This document shows, one piece after another, positions 8,225 to 17,092 of a stretch of DNA of 64,000 bases. Within the stretch, counting starts at the first letter, position 1. Each line of letters begins with the position of its first letter. The position numbers were made by a program, and so were the translations under genes. Under the pieces are notes generated by a model that saw only the letters and a program-made list of their open reading frames with translations, searched no databases and was not told where the DNA came from. Source of the stretch: Hormoscilla sp. GM7CHS1pb (GTDB taxonomy: Bacteria; Cyanobacteriota; Cyanobacteriia; Cyanobacteriales; Desertifilaceae); assembly GCA_014323675.1 (NCBI GenBank), contig JACONN010000002.1:2028001-2092000 (forward strand), read 5' to 3'.

Positions 8225-9703
8225 CTAATAAACGCCCTGTGCAAGTACAACATCAGCATCAGAGATAGTGATAACGCCATCTCTGATATCGAAGGCGACA
8301 GCCTGCAAAGCTCTCAACATTATGTTGAAAGCGCCTACCCAATCCTCGCAGCGGAGGGGGCCCGGAGCGTGCTTTATGGCCGCAAGCCGGGCATTTGTGG
8401 ACTTTGGAACCACCTAGCTTTTTGTGAACGTGGCCACACTTGGGACAAGTTTTGCTCGTGTAGGCTTCATTACAGCGAACGAGTAGCACTCCTTTCCGCT
8501 TTGCTGCCTGTCGAACGTGAGAAGCAAACCTACCCATAGCCCACGTAAGCATATTTCTAACCGACTTTCTGTTAATCTTACGGTTGGCTTTGACGACCAT
8601 TTGCGAAGTTTGATAAGTGGGTATAAATATCAGCTTGTAGTGATTAACAAGCATACTTGCAGCTTTCCGATGTATGTCATCTACTAGCGAGCGAATCTTA
8701 AACCGTAACCGCTCGATTGCTTTGTTCAACTTGTACCGCAAACGCTTATTTGCTTTGCCAATGGCTTTCATTTTTCTCCCAATTATTTTGTCAAGGTGCA
8801 GGCACAGCCTGGTTAGCCGCCCGATGTCTCCCTTGCCAATTTCTAGAATATTTTCGCCATCGTAGCCAGTCAGTAAAGTGCGGTTACCAGGGTATTACCT
8901 AAGCACTTTGTCCACTCGTTTTCAGGTAAAGTTTGTAACTGCTGTATGTACCTATCTAAAGACTGACCCTCGGATAAAGAGCGATTGTTGTTGTAAAACT
9001 TAACGCACTGATTGTAAACCCAGCGGTAGGCAGCCAGCCATTTTTTCCAAATAGCATGTAAACCAGGCTCGGGAAATAGCGGGATTTTTATAACGCTGTT
9101 CGGCGTAATGTTCTGGCTACGCTTAAACGGATTATTCCCGTAACGAGTGGATTTATTCTTTTGAGTATTTTCGTTTACCGTATAGCCTCCAACTGAAGCC
9201 ACCTCCGATGGACAGCATATCTTGTACAAGCTTTTGTTCTTGGCCCAGTTGCTGCGAGTTGAGAACCACGAGTTAGATTGCATTGTATTGGCATAACTAC
9301 TCAACCAGTTCAAATTACAATTTCCCGACTCTGGAGTGGTGGGCAACGACAAGCCGCTGGATATCCTGCTTGACAATTCGTTCCAGAATGGATTTAAATT
9401 GTCGCCGTCTAAAATTGAGTCGGACGACAATTTCTCAAACAGACGCCGCCTCTGGATAGTATCCGTGCAGGTACGCAAGTTGTCGCTTAAAATCGTCACG
9501 TTGGGAATGACTTGAGACCCTCGCGTAACAAACAGTTGTAGTTGTTGGCAGTTTTTGCCGGAGCGGTCACCTCTGTTCCCTTTTGATGAATCTCCGCTGC
9601 CCACTACGGTACTCCGATATTTTACTTTCTCGTTCCCATGGTCTTCGGGATTCTTAATGTACTTCCAGAATGTTAACTGCCTAGGCTGGTCTTTAGTATT
9701 CAT
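8225..9703 (-). pseudogene. tnpB: IS200/IS605-type TnpB, degraded
   Basis: The N-terminal part (9703-8890) has the helix motif LHAIWKKWLAAYRWVYNQC and then stops after KCLGNTLVTALY. Another frame resumes at about 8898 with GYDGENILEIGKGDIGRL, which in intact TnpB lies well over 100 residues further on, so a central segment including the first RuvC Asp is deleted. The zinc ribbon (CPKCGH and CPACGH) follows. Just after CPACGHKA a 26-bp GC-rich palindromic repeat replaces a few codons and shifts the frame. The final conserved DWVGAFNIMLRALQAVAFD is only readable in the new frame, ending at 8225. No TnpA partner is visible. TnpB is an RNA-guided nuclease; this copy cannot be active. Confidence 0.85.
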
Positions 9704-9884
9704 GATTCATTTATTTGTGAGCATTTATTGCTCCTTTCTTACTTGACCTCCGGAGGCTTAATTAGCTTTATACTTCTCACTATAGTCGCCTCAGAACTCC
9801 ACCAACAAACGCAAAAACACGGGAATCAGAGAATCTTTTTGCTACCGCTGCTCAAGAGAAAAGCCACCGCCGCCGCCCGAACCC

Positions 9885-10270
9885 GTTCCCAGGCAGAGCC
9901 GTGGGAACGAGGGGTCCGGCTACACAAACAAAGCCCACGCTCCATGCCCCTTCCTCGCAGCGTAGGGGGCCCGGAGCGTGCAGGGGCTTGATGGCAAAAT
10001 TGAGATATTCCGAACGGCCAGGAGCTGCGCTTTTTTGATCGGGAAAAATTTGTCCGGAGCGAGGGGGGAATATCTTTACAGAGCCTTATGTTTTAGGAGT
10101 AACCCCCCCGTTAGCACAGCAGCGTAAGCGTGCGACGCCGGAGCGCTAGCAATCTCCGGCGGTCTTTCTGGGTAGAAGATTGCTAGCTGCTGCACGCTCC
10201 GGGAACCCTCCGCTGCGAGGCTGCGCGAACGGGGGGCGCCAGGAGCCCCCCTCGCAATGACACATTCAAT
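9885..10270. repeat. Cluster of dispersed GC-rich repeats
   Basis: A gene-free stretch built from pieces that recur elsewhere: CCCGTTCCCAGGCAGAGCCG (also near 10860 and 3340), CTCGCAGCGTAGGGGGCCCG (also near 8345 and 11118) and its inverse near 10190 and 42496, and an AGCAATCTCC...GAAGATTGCT inverted pair with TGCGAATGACA-like ends that also appears near 42478-42735. This resembles nested REP/BIME-like units; no protein is supported. Confidence 0.7.
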
Positions 10271-10284
10271 AGTCACAAAAAGCG

Positions 10285-11873
10285 CAAGTCGATGGTTTAT
10301 CATCAACCCGCCGATCGGACGGAACGATTAAACGCGATGCAGGCCCTGTTAGCTTGTCCGATCGCTTCCATCGGCACCGTAGAAAGCCCAAAGATGTCAA
10401 AGATGCCCAGTTGACTTTTCCCATCTTAGTAACGGAAAATGTTTATCACTGCGGCTACCATGCGGGGGTGTGGTCAAAAGTAGTTGATAGAGTAAAGCAA
10501 TGAGCGACTCTAACCGGTAGTGGGCAGATCCGGGGTGAGGGGGTATAAAAGGTAATCAACCTAGCTATATAATAGACACTTATGACAAAAACCCGCTCCC
10601 TCAAGGGAAAAAATTCTGCTCTCATAGCAGAAAAAATCCTTTTATCAGTGACAAAAGGATTTTTTCTCATCGATAAAAAAATTTTCTCTCGCCGAAGAAA
10701 GGATCTTCTATCGGCGAGAGAATGATCTTCTCTCGTTGAGGAAAAAATCTTCTCTTATAGCAGAAAAGGATCTTCTCTCGCCGAAGAAAGAATCTTCTCT
10801 CATAGCGGAAAAGGATCGGGTGTGGTCAAAACCCGTTGGTACTCGGCGGACCCGCCTCCACCCGTTCCCAGGCGGAGCCGTGGGAACGATGGGCCCGGCT
10901 ACTAGAACTTAGCCCACGCTCCGGGCGATGTGCTCTGCGCGAGCTAGAAGCACTGCGCATCGCACATCCTATCGTTTACCGATCCACCCACCCATGTCGT
11001 TGCCTGCTGGCGAACGACAGGGTGGGTGAAGAGGAAACTTCGCGTCCGGAGACACCCACCCATGTCGTGCGCGGGAGCGACACGACCGGGTGGGTGCTCC
11101 TGGACGCGACCCCCTCCTCTCGCAGCGTAGGGGGCCCGGAGCGTGGAAGGGGCCCTCCGCGTGCAGGGGCTATATACATGTATCCGGGCAGCGTCCGGTT
11201 CGTTACCCGGGGAGCTGGCACCCGGCGCTCAACTACTTATGACCACACCCGGTCCGGGAGCCTGCACCTGGCTATCAACTACTTTTGACCACACCCACCA
11301 TGCGGAAAGCTCCTTTGGTGCGGCAAGTTATTTGATTGTCCGCCCAGATGGTAATGTTTTGGTAGATTTTCCCCGCTGGGCCCCGCCCCTGGTCCAGCGT
11401 TTGCAGTCAATGGGCCCGATTAAATATATGTATCTCACCCATCGAGATGATGTGGCAGATCGTCGGAAATATCGGCAGCATTTTGGGTGGATCGCATCCT
11501 GCACCAAGACGAAATTTCTGCCGGGACTCGCGATGTCGAAATTAAGCTGAGTGGCACGTAACCATTTCAGCTAGCGGATCACCTATTAATTATCCCAGTT
11601 CCCGGTCACACAAAAGGTCACACCGTGCTATTATACAACCATAAATTCCTGTTTACTGGGGACCACCTGGCCTGGTCTGCGAGGTTAAACCAACTGATTG
11701 CTTTTAGAAATGTTTGCTGGTACTCTTGGTCAGAATTAATTAAGTCTATGGGCCAGTTAACTAATTACTCATTTGAGTGGGTATTGCCCGGTCACGGACG
11801 CCGCTACCATGCAGATGCTGAGACCATGCAACATCAGTTGCAGCAGTGCATTGAATGGATGGAAGCTTCCTAG
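10285..11873 (+). pseudogene. Ferredoxin/MBL-fold protein remnant interrupted by an 831-bp element
   Basis: Left piece: MVYHQPADRTERLNAMQALL then ACPIASIGTVESP, the end of a ferredoxin-like domain, and after a one-base frameshift LTFPILVTENVYHCGYHA. Right piece from 11297: ESSFGAASYLIVRPDG, KYMYLTHRDDVAD and VPGHTKGHTVLLYNHKFLFT, LPGHGRRYHADAETM, a metallo-beta-lactamase fold with THRDD in place of THxHxD. Removing the element plus one copy of ACCATGCGG restores Y-H-A-E-S-S in frame. Additional damage: missing N-terminus (replaced by repeat), a frameshift near 11500, and an in-frame TAA after KLSGT near 11570. Family knowledge: cyanobacterial ferredoxin-MBL fusions of unknown role. Dead gene. 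Confidence 0.8.
10466..11296. mobile_element. 831-bp non-autonomous transposable element, TIR 25 bp, TSD 9 bp
   Basis: Ends are perfect 25-bp inverted repeats: GGGTGTGGTCAAAAGTAGTT... at 10466-10490 and its inverse at 11272-11296. The host sequence ACCATGCGG is duplicated at 10457-10465 and 11297-11305. The interior has no transposase: it holds short reiterated motifs (GATCTTCTCTCG / CGCCGAAGAAAGGATCTT, 10690-10810), a second internal GGGTGTGGTCAAAACCCG at about 10818, and blocks shared with repeats at 3276 and 63530. It is therefore a MITE-like or composite passenger moved in trans. Confidence 0.9.
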
Positions 11874-11906
11874 GCGCGAAAGCGCCTGGGAAGCACTTTA
11901 GTGCTT
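11872..11906. terminator. Two adjacent hairpins between convergent genes
   Basis: AGGCGC-GAAA-GCGCCT (11872-11887, GNRA-type loop) and AAGCAC-TTTA-GTGCTT (11891-11906) lie between the MBL remnant and the converging protease gene. This double stem looks like a common cyanobacterial intergenic palindrome and may terminate both transcripts, although no long T tract follows. Confidence 0.5.
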
Positions 11907-11922
11907 ACTACGAACGAATGAG

Positions 11923-13035
11923 TTACATTAACTGTAAGGCAAAGTAATAAAGTATGCAACCCATCACAAAATGGACCAAGGTGACGCCAACTAAGTTGTA
12001 AGTTCGGTTGTAGATCAGGCCAAATATGTTACTAGCTATCCAACTCACTACTATCACCCTTGTCCCTAAGTGAAAATGTGCCATCGCGAAGAGCAGAGAA
12101 GTAATCAAAATGGCATAGTAACCTTTTTGGTCTTGGAAAAATTTTTGTAGCGCTATTTGCAATGTAGCTCGGCCAAATTCTTGCACCCAACAATGTATGA
12201 AATAAATTCCTGCTGTGAGCGGGATATAAATTTGCAGGAACTTTTCTCTTAATTGCAAATCGGGATTGATGAAGTCTATTAACCAACTTAGGCTATAAGT
12301 GCCAAGTATGCCTATAAAACTGAAGATCAATCCATCCAAAACCGATTTTTTCAGATTTTTGCGCGTGACTCCTATTTCAGCTAAAGACAATTTCAATTTC
12401 TTCAACGCTAAAAATATCGGAAAGATCGTGAAGATGAAAAGATAGGCCCAGTTGAACAATCGGCTAGCAACGTTATAATTGGGGAAGAAATCATCCAAGA
12501 CCGCATTCAAGATCGTGATGGCAAATAAGAAAATTACTGTGGAAACGAAGAAAACGCCAAACCGATTGCGTTCTTTAAGCTCGTCTATCTGCTTTTGGAT
12601 AGCCATGATGTGGCGATCGCTCAAGGAGCGCAAGTAGTCGTTCACTTGATGAATTATTGTTGCACCTAAAATGTTGAGGGTTTCTTGAGGGTCGCTCACC
12701 CGATCGAGCAGCGCTTGTTTCGACAATACATAAACTGCAATCGGAGTGGCAGCTTTGACCGAGCTACTTCTGGGCGATCCATCCACAAATGACATTTCGC
12801 CAAAACTTTCACCTGATGACATCTCTTTGAATTTAAGATTGTTCTGGGTATTGGGTTCGATTTTGTAGATCTCGACTTTTCCGGAAATCAAAAAATAAAT
12901 ATCTGTCGTGCTTTCTCCTTCTTTGATAATATATTCTCCCTCCTCATAGGACCTCAACAAGCAGACCTTCTCTACTTCTTGGCGTTGGCGATCGTTCAGA
13001 TTTGCTAACAGTTTAAAATTCTCTAACATTGACAA
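11923..13035 (-). CDS. Cyclic-nucleotide-binding domain fused to CPBP-type membrane protease
   Basis: 370 residues. Residues 5-130 form a cNMP-binding fold (EGEYIIKEGESTTDIYFLIS, then GESFGEMSFVDGSPRSSSV, close to the phosphate-binding cassette). A helical linker (about 130-155) is followed by several membrane helices. The C-terminal part has the CPBP signature positions: VQEFGRATLQ (E and R), FAMAHFHLG (first His) and TLVHFVMG (second His). CPBP proteins are intramembrane CAAX-type metalloproteases; the first Glu of the usual EExxxR is Gln here, so activity is uncertain. The likely role is a membrane protease or regulator gated by cAMP/cGMP. Single gene, with a clear gap on both sides. Confidence 0.8.
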   Translation of the reverse strand: MSMLENFKLLANLNDRQRQEVEKVCLLRSYEEGEYIIKEGESTTDIYFLISGKVEIYKIEPNTQNNLKFKEMSSGESFGEMSFVDGSPRSSSVKAATPIAVYVLSKQALLDRVSDPQETLNILGATIIHQVNDYLRSLSDRHIMAIQKQIDELKERNRFGVFFVSTVIFLFAITILNAVLDDFFPNYNVASRLFNWAYLFIFTIFPIFLALKKLKLSLAEIGVTRKNLKKSVLDGLIFSFIGILGTYSLSWLIDFINPDLQLREKFLQIYIPLTAGIYFIHCWVQEFGRATLQIALQKFFQDQKGYYAILITSLLFAMAHFHLGTRVIVVSWIASNIFGLIYNRTYNLVGVTLVHFVMGCILYYFALQLM

Positions 13036-13382
13036 ACCTCCCAGACTAACAAAAGCTAACCGGTCATAATCATCACCTCCATAATACCATAGGAGGCGAA
13101 CTCAGCAGGTAGGCACAAAATAAACCAGCCTATGTTAAGAAATATAAAATAGCTGAATCTCTTTCTGGGAGAGGCTTTCAGCCAACTTAACAAAAATTTC
13201 CTGTCGTTGTGTTACTGATAGGGTTTCTCAAATAGATGGAGTACGGCAGAATCTAGGCAGGGAAAGGCTTTTAAGGGTTAACCCCGGCAATTAAAATCTG
13301 GTAAATATTTGTTTAACTATCTGAAGTTACGTGCTTTGGCCTAGTCCTAGGACAGGCGAGACCCCTGTCCTAGGTTTGACAA
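13036..13382. other. Gene-free spacer with one strong hairpin
   Basis: No coding signal. The only structure is an 11-bp perfect stem at 13346-13374 (CCTAGGACAGG / CCTGTCCTAGG, 7-base loop) right after the WD40 gene stop. It could end that transcript, but it lacks a T run and resembles a dispersed palindrome near 18480. Confidence 0.5.
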
Positions 13383-15365
13383 CTAACTGCTACACCACCA
13401 AATTTTCATAGTTTTGTCATCACTGCTACTAACTATTGTCTGCCCCGACAGACTGATGGCGAGAGTAAGAATCCTGTCTGAATGACCCGTAATAGTGCGG
13501 ATGAATTTGCCTGTATTCAGTTCCCATATTTTGATCGTTTTGTCACTACTGCCACTAGCAATAATCTGTCCGTCAGCACTAATAATGACAGCATTTATTT
13601 CCCCAGAATGCCCTTCTAAGCTGCGGATTAAATTTCCCGTACTCAGTTCCCAAATTTTGATCGTTTTGTCACTACTGCCACTAACGATTATCTGTCCATC
13701 GGGGCTGATGGCGAGGTTGTTGACACTGTCAGTATGGCCTTCGAGGCTGTGAATTAGTTGGCCTGTACTCAGTTCCCAAACTTTGATCGTATTGTCATAA
13801 CTACCACTGATGAAAGTTTGACCATCGGGGCTGATGGAAAGGGAGTTAATTTGCCGTAAATGTCCCTTGAAGGAACGGATTAATTTACCGGTCTTGAGTT
13901 GCCAAATTTTGATGTTTTTGTCGCGACCGCCACTGACTATTGTCTCGCCATCCGGAGTTATAGCCACGGCACAAACCCAGTTAGCATGTCCCTTGAGGGT
14001 GCGGAGCAATTTGCAGCTTTTCAGTTGCCAAATTTTGATGCTGCTGTCGCGACTGCCACTGACGACGGTCTCGCCATCGGGGGTAATGGCGACGGACATA
14101 ACTGGCAAGGAATGATCCCTGAGGCTGCGGATTAATTGGCCAGTTGTTAGTTGCCAAATTGTGATGTTATTGTCCCGACTGGCACAGGCTAAACTCTGGC
14201 TATCCGGGCTGATGGCCAAGGCATTAACCAAGTCAATATTATACCCTGTAAGGGTGCGTACAGAACGCCAGTTGTTGTCGGCTTTCAGTTTTTCAAAGGC
14301 TTCATCTGCTAACTGTTCCATCTGATTTTCGTAGACGGTGAGTTGCGCCTGCTGCATCTGTTGCAGGGTGGCGATGTAGGGTTGAGCCCAGTTTTGTTCT
14401 TCTCGGTCAAATTCTGAGAATAACTCGAACAGTTGCGGTTCGTAGCTGGGGTCGATATTCAGGTAATACCAGTCTGCGACAAAGGCCCCTAGCAGCTTGT
14501 GAACGGTGACGATAATTTCCCCGATCGCGCGGTGGGCGTCTCTCTTAGAGTAACCAACCGATCTGAGGGCTTGCAGGGCATCGGACCAGTTCCAAGCTGG
14601 CATGGTAAACAGGGCCACACCACCAGAGAGGACTGCCCAAAACCCAAGATGAAAAATCACTTCATCATCATTAATGTCGCTGTAAAGAATCCCGGTGGGG
14701 ACGGGATCCAAAAGCTCGGGCAATTTTTTCACCTCACAGGAGGCGATCGGCTCTAGGAAATAGTCGCCATAAAAATGAACGGGGCGGAATTTGCAGTTAT
14801 GGGGGTAATGCTGACCGAGGAATGAGTTAACTTGATTGCTGAGGATAATTCGCAGATGATTGTGGAAGGATGCCGGGCATTCGGAACTCAGGAATGGGGG
14901 TGCAAGCAAGATCAGCAAGCGGTGTTGTTGCTGGGCCTGTTGCAATATCTGCTCGGTTTCGGTGCGACTTAATTTAGCAAACCAGTTGTCTGCTTGCCAA
15001 ATGGCTGGCATCTCCTGGAGTTTAATAGCAATTTTCTGTAGTTGGGACTCCCGGATCAGGTCCCGTCGCAGTTGAGACAGTTGCCGTCGTGCTTTGAACT
15101 CTTGTGCTTGCAGCAGGTTGACTGCTTCGATGTTGTTGGTGCTTAACTGTTGCTCGATATCGGCTTGCAGCTGCCAATATGCTACCATTGCTTGTTGATA
15201 ACGGGGGTCATCTTGGATACTCTTGGGTAGGGTTGGGGCGTTAGATGCTGGTTGGTTTGGATCGAACGAGACTCCCGCAGTTGCTCTGAGTTTTTCCGTG
15301 AGTCCTTCCACAGCACCTTCGAGTAGTTCGTACAGGACATTAGATATTGATTTTGGTATCGACAT
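13383..15365 (-). CDS. WD40-repeat protein with a 400-residue N-terminal domain of unknown type
   Basis: 660 residues. The C-terminal 290 hold seven WD40 blades, each ending IxIWQL/IKIWEL (for example SPDGQIIVSGSSDKTIKIWE), enough for one closed propeller. The N-terminal region has a coiled-coil-like segment (about 60-130), then an alpha/beta region with HRLLILLAPPFLSSECPASF and FGDY-like motifs. I do not recognise this region. WD40 propellers in cyanobacteria often serve as sensor or partner modules of conflict-type proteins. Downstream of a PD-(D/E)XK-like gene on the same strand (gap 108 bp). Confidence 0.75.
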   Translation of the reverse strand: MSIPKSISNVLYELLEGAVEGLTEKLRATAGVSFDPNQPASNAPTLPKSIQDDPRYQQAMVAYWQLQADIEQQLSTNNIEAVNLLQAQEFKARRQLSQLRRDLIRESQLQKIAIKLQEMPAIWQADNWFAKLSRTETEQILQQAQQQHRLLILLAPPFLSSECPASFHNHLRIILSNQVNSFLGQHYPHNCKFRPVHFYGDYFLEPIASCEVKKLPELLDPVPTGILYSDINDDEVIFHLGFWAVLSGGVALFTMPAWNWSDALQALRSVGYSKRDAHRAIGEIIVTVHKLLGAFVADWYYLNIDPSYEPQLFELFSEFDREEQNWAQPYIATLQQMQQAQLTVYENQMEQLADEAFEKLKADNNWRSVRTLTGYNIDLVNALAISPDSQSLACASRDNNITIWQLTTGQLIRSLRDHSLPVMSVAITPDGETVVSGSRDSSIKIWQLKSCKLLRTLKGHANWVCAVAITPDGETIVSGGRDKNIKIWQLKTGKLIRSFKGHLRQINSLSISPDGQTFISGSYDNTIKVWELSTGQLIHSLEGHTDSVNNLAISPDGQIIVSGSSDKTIKIWELSTGNLIRSLEGHSGEINAVIISADGQIIASGSSDKTIKIWELNTGKFIRTITGHSDRILTLAISLSGQTIVSSSDDKTMKIWWCSS

Positions 15366-15473
15366 AAGCTTTGGTGAATGTTCCCTTCTGGCTTGATTCT
15401 CTGTAGTTTAGCAAATCATCGCGCGCCGGATCTGCATTTTCTCCCCACTGTCTATCGGGCTTTTCTGGACCGC

Positions 15474-16094
15474 TTATTCCTCTTGTGGTATAATTGCACT
15501 TTCGCATTGTTGAAAAAGATCGTGTAATATTCCCAAAATCCCTGATAGGTTACTGATAGAATAAAGTAATGTTTCATAAACTATGCCTGCCACAGTCAGT
15601 TTGTAAAATTTCCAGCCTTCCCCATTAGTAACTATGCCAAAAATATCTAGAGTTTTCCCGAGTTGTTGATTATTCCATTGACAGGCTTGCATTTCCACCA
15701 TACATTGAGCCAATCCTTTTTCAAAGTCATCCTTTTTGGCTTCAACTACACATAAAAATGGCGCTTCTAAATAATCTTTATTTTCTGTAAGTAAATAGTC
15801 TACATTACCGGTTAATTCATCACTTTCTAAAGCCGCACCTTTCCAAAATATGAGATTTTTAAATCCTTCTAATCCTTCTTCACAAATCGCATCAATTAAT
15901 AATTCTTTGGCTTTTTCCGAATTCTTCAAATTAAACCGGCTTGTCAATCTAGCTAGACGTTGATGAAAGAATTCACTCGGCTGTACCGGTTGCGCTTCTA
16001 TATCCCATCGGGATAACTTGGTAATCTTAAGTTGCTTGAAAGCTTTTTTTTCATCAAAGCTGGAAAAGATTTTCTTTTTCTGTTTCTCTGTCAT
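15474..16094 (-). CDS. PD-(D/E)XK nuclease-like protein
   Basis: 206 residues. The core NVDYLLTENK...APFLCVVEAKKDDFEKGLAQ matches the D-x(n)-E-x-K catalytic pattern of the PD-(D/E)XK superfamily, followed by a helix QCMVEMQAC, and GIVTNGEGWKFYKL, the strand pair seen in restriction-type (HSDR_N-like) domains. Cyanobacteria carry many such stand-alone genes; substrate unknown. Two related proteins lie at 23380 and 24502 in this window. An adenine-rich, well-separated start is at 16094. Runs into the WD40 gene on the same strand. Confidence 0.7.
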   Translation of the reverse strand: MTEKQKKKIFSSFDEKKAFKQLKITKLSRWDIEAQPVQPSEFFHQRLARLTSRFNLKNSEKAKELLIDAICEEGLEGFKNLIFWKGAALESDELTGNVDYLLTENKDYLEAPFLCVVEAKKDDFEKGLAQCMVEMQACQWNNQQLGKTLDIFGIVTNGEGWKFYKLTVAGIVYETLLYSISNLSGILGILHDLFQQCESAIIPQEE

Positions 16095-16146
16095 GGCTAT
16101 TCCCAGGATGTTGCGTATTTGTCTCGCCTGTCTGTTGTCGCCGTAA

Positions 16147-16163
16147 GGTGGGCAATGCCCACC
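16147..16163. repeat. GGTGGGC-AAT-GCCCACC palindrome
   Basis: A 7-bp stem in the spacer upstream of the nuclease-like gene. The same motif recurs at 28031-28055 and, modified, near 22815-22840. This is a dispersed intergenic palindrome. Confidence 0.75.
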
Positions 16164-16219
16164 CTACATGTTTCCCCCATTTACAATTCGCCATTCACAA
16201 TTCACCATTCACAAGTCAA

Positions 16220-16993
16220 TCAAGCAAAGGTAGAATATCCTAAATTTGGGGGAACGTCCTGCAAGCGTCCGGGACCAACTGCTTGCAATGCTTCTTTGAG
16301 GATCACATCACCTGTATAGAGGGCGCGACCGATAATTACACCGTTTACTCCCAGGGGTTCGAGTGATAGCAAACTCAAAAGGTCGGTGATGCTGCTAACT
16401 CCGCCAGAAGCAATTACTGGAATATCAACTGCTTCCGCAACTTCTCTCAATGCTGCCATATTTGGACCCTTGAGAGTTCCATCCCGTTGAATATCTGTAT
16501 AGATAATAGTAGCCGCCCCCTGTTCTGCCATCTGCTGGGCGAGGGATGTTGCTAATATTTCTGATGTTTCTAGCCAACCCCGGGTGGCAACTTTTCCCTC
16601 CCGGGCGTCAATGCCGACGATAATTTGTCCGGGAAATTCTCGGCATAACTCCCCTACTAATTGGGGCTGTTCTACGGCCACCGTTCCGACAATTGCTTGT
16701 TGTACTCCTAAGGAGAGGAGGTTGGCAACTTTGGCATAGTCCCGCAAACCGCCTCCCACTTGTACTGGCACTGGTATTGCTTGGACAATGGCGGCGATCG
16801 CCTTCATATTCACGGGTTGACCGGTTTTGGCACCATCCAAGTCTACCAGGTGGAGTCTAGTAGCACCTTGGTCTACCCACTGTTTAGCTACGGCAACGGG
16901 ATTTTCATCAAATATTTGCTGTTGTTCGTAGTCTCCCTGATACAAGCGCACGCATTTGCCTTCTAGTAAATCGATCGCGGGTATTACATCCAT
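16220..16993 (-). CDS. hisA: HisA, phosphoribosylformimino-AICAR ribotide isomerase
   Basis: 257 residues, the normal size. Starts [20 protein letters not shown] with the catalytic Asp at position 8. Further TIM-barrel phosphate sites are VQVGGGLRD and VIASGGVSS, and [15 protein letters not shown] holds the second catalytic Asp. Catalyses the Amadori isomerisation of ProFAR to PRFAR, step four of histidine biosynthesis, in the cytoplasm. As usual in cyanobacteria the gene is not in a his operon. No defects seen. Confidence 0.97.
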   Translation of the reverse strand: MDVIPAIDLLEGKCVRLYQGDYEQQQIFDENPVAVAKQWVDQGATRLHLVDLDGAKTGQPVNMKAIAAIVQAIPVPVQVGGGLRDYAKVANLLSLGVQQAIVGTVAVEQPQLVGELCREFPGQIIVGIDAREGKVATRGWLETSEILATSLAQQMAEQGAATIIYTDIQRDGTLKGPNMAALREVAEAVDIPVIASGGVSSITDLLSLLSLEPLGVNGVIIGRALYTGDVILKEALQAVGPGRLQDVPPNLGYSTFA

Positions 16994-17050
16994 ATTTCAC
17001 TATCAGTTATCAACCTCGGTTCGGCCTGCTAATGGCAATGAACAATTTAC

Positions 17051-17092
17051 CATTAACATTTAGCCATTAACATTTAGCCATTAACATTTAGC
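17051..17092. repeat. Three tandem 14-bp units overlapping the end of the malic enzyme gene
   Basis: CATTAACATTTAGC is repeated exactly three times (17051, 17065, 17079). The last copy encodes the final residues and stop codon of the neighbouring gene, so repeat expansion began at the gene's 3' end. Confidence 0.9.

Noticed and set aside
10836..11288. Transposase gene inside the 831-bp element
   Set aside because: The open frames have repeat-derived composition with no DDE, HUH or other transposase motif.
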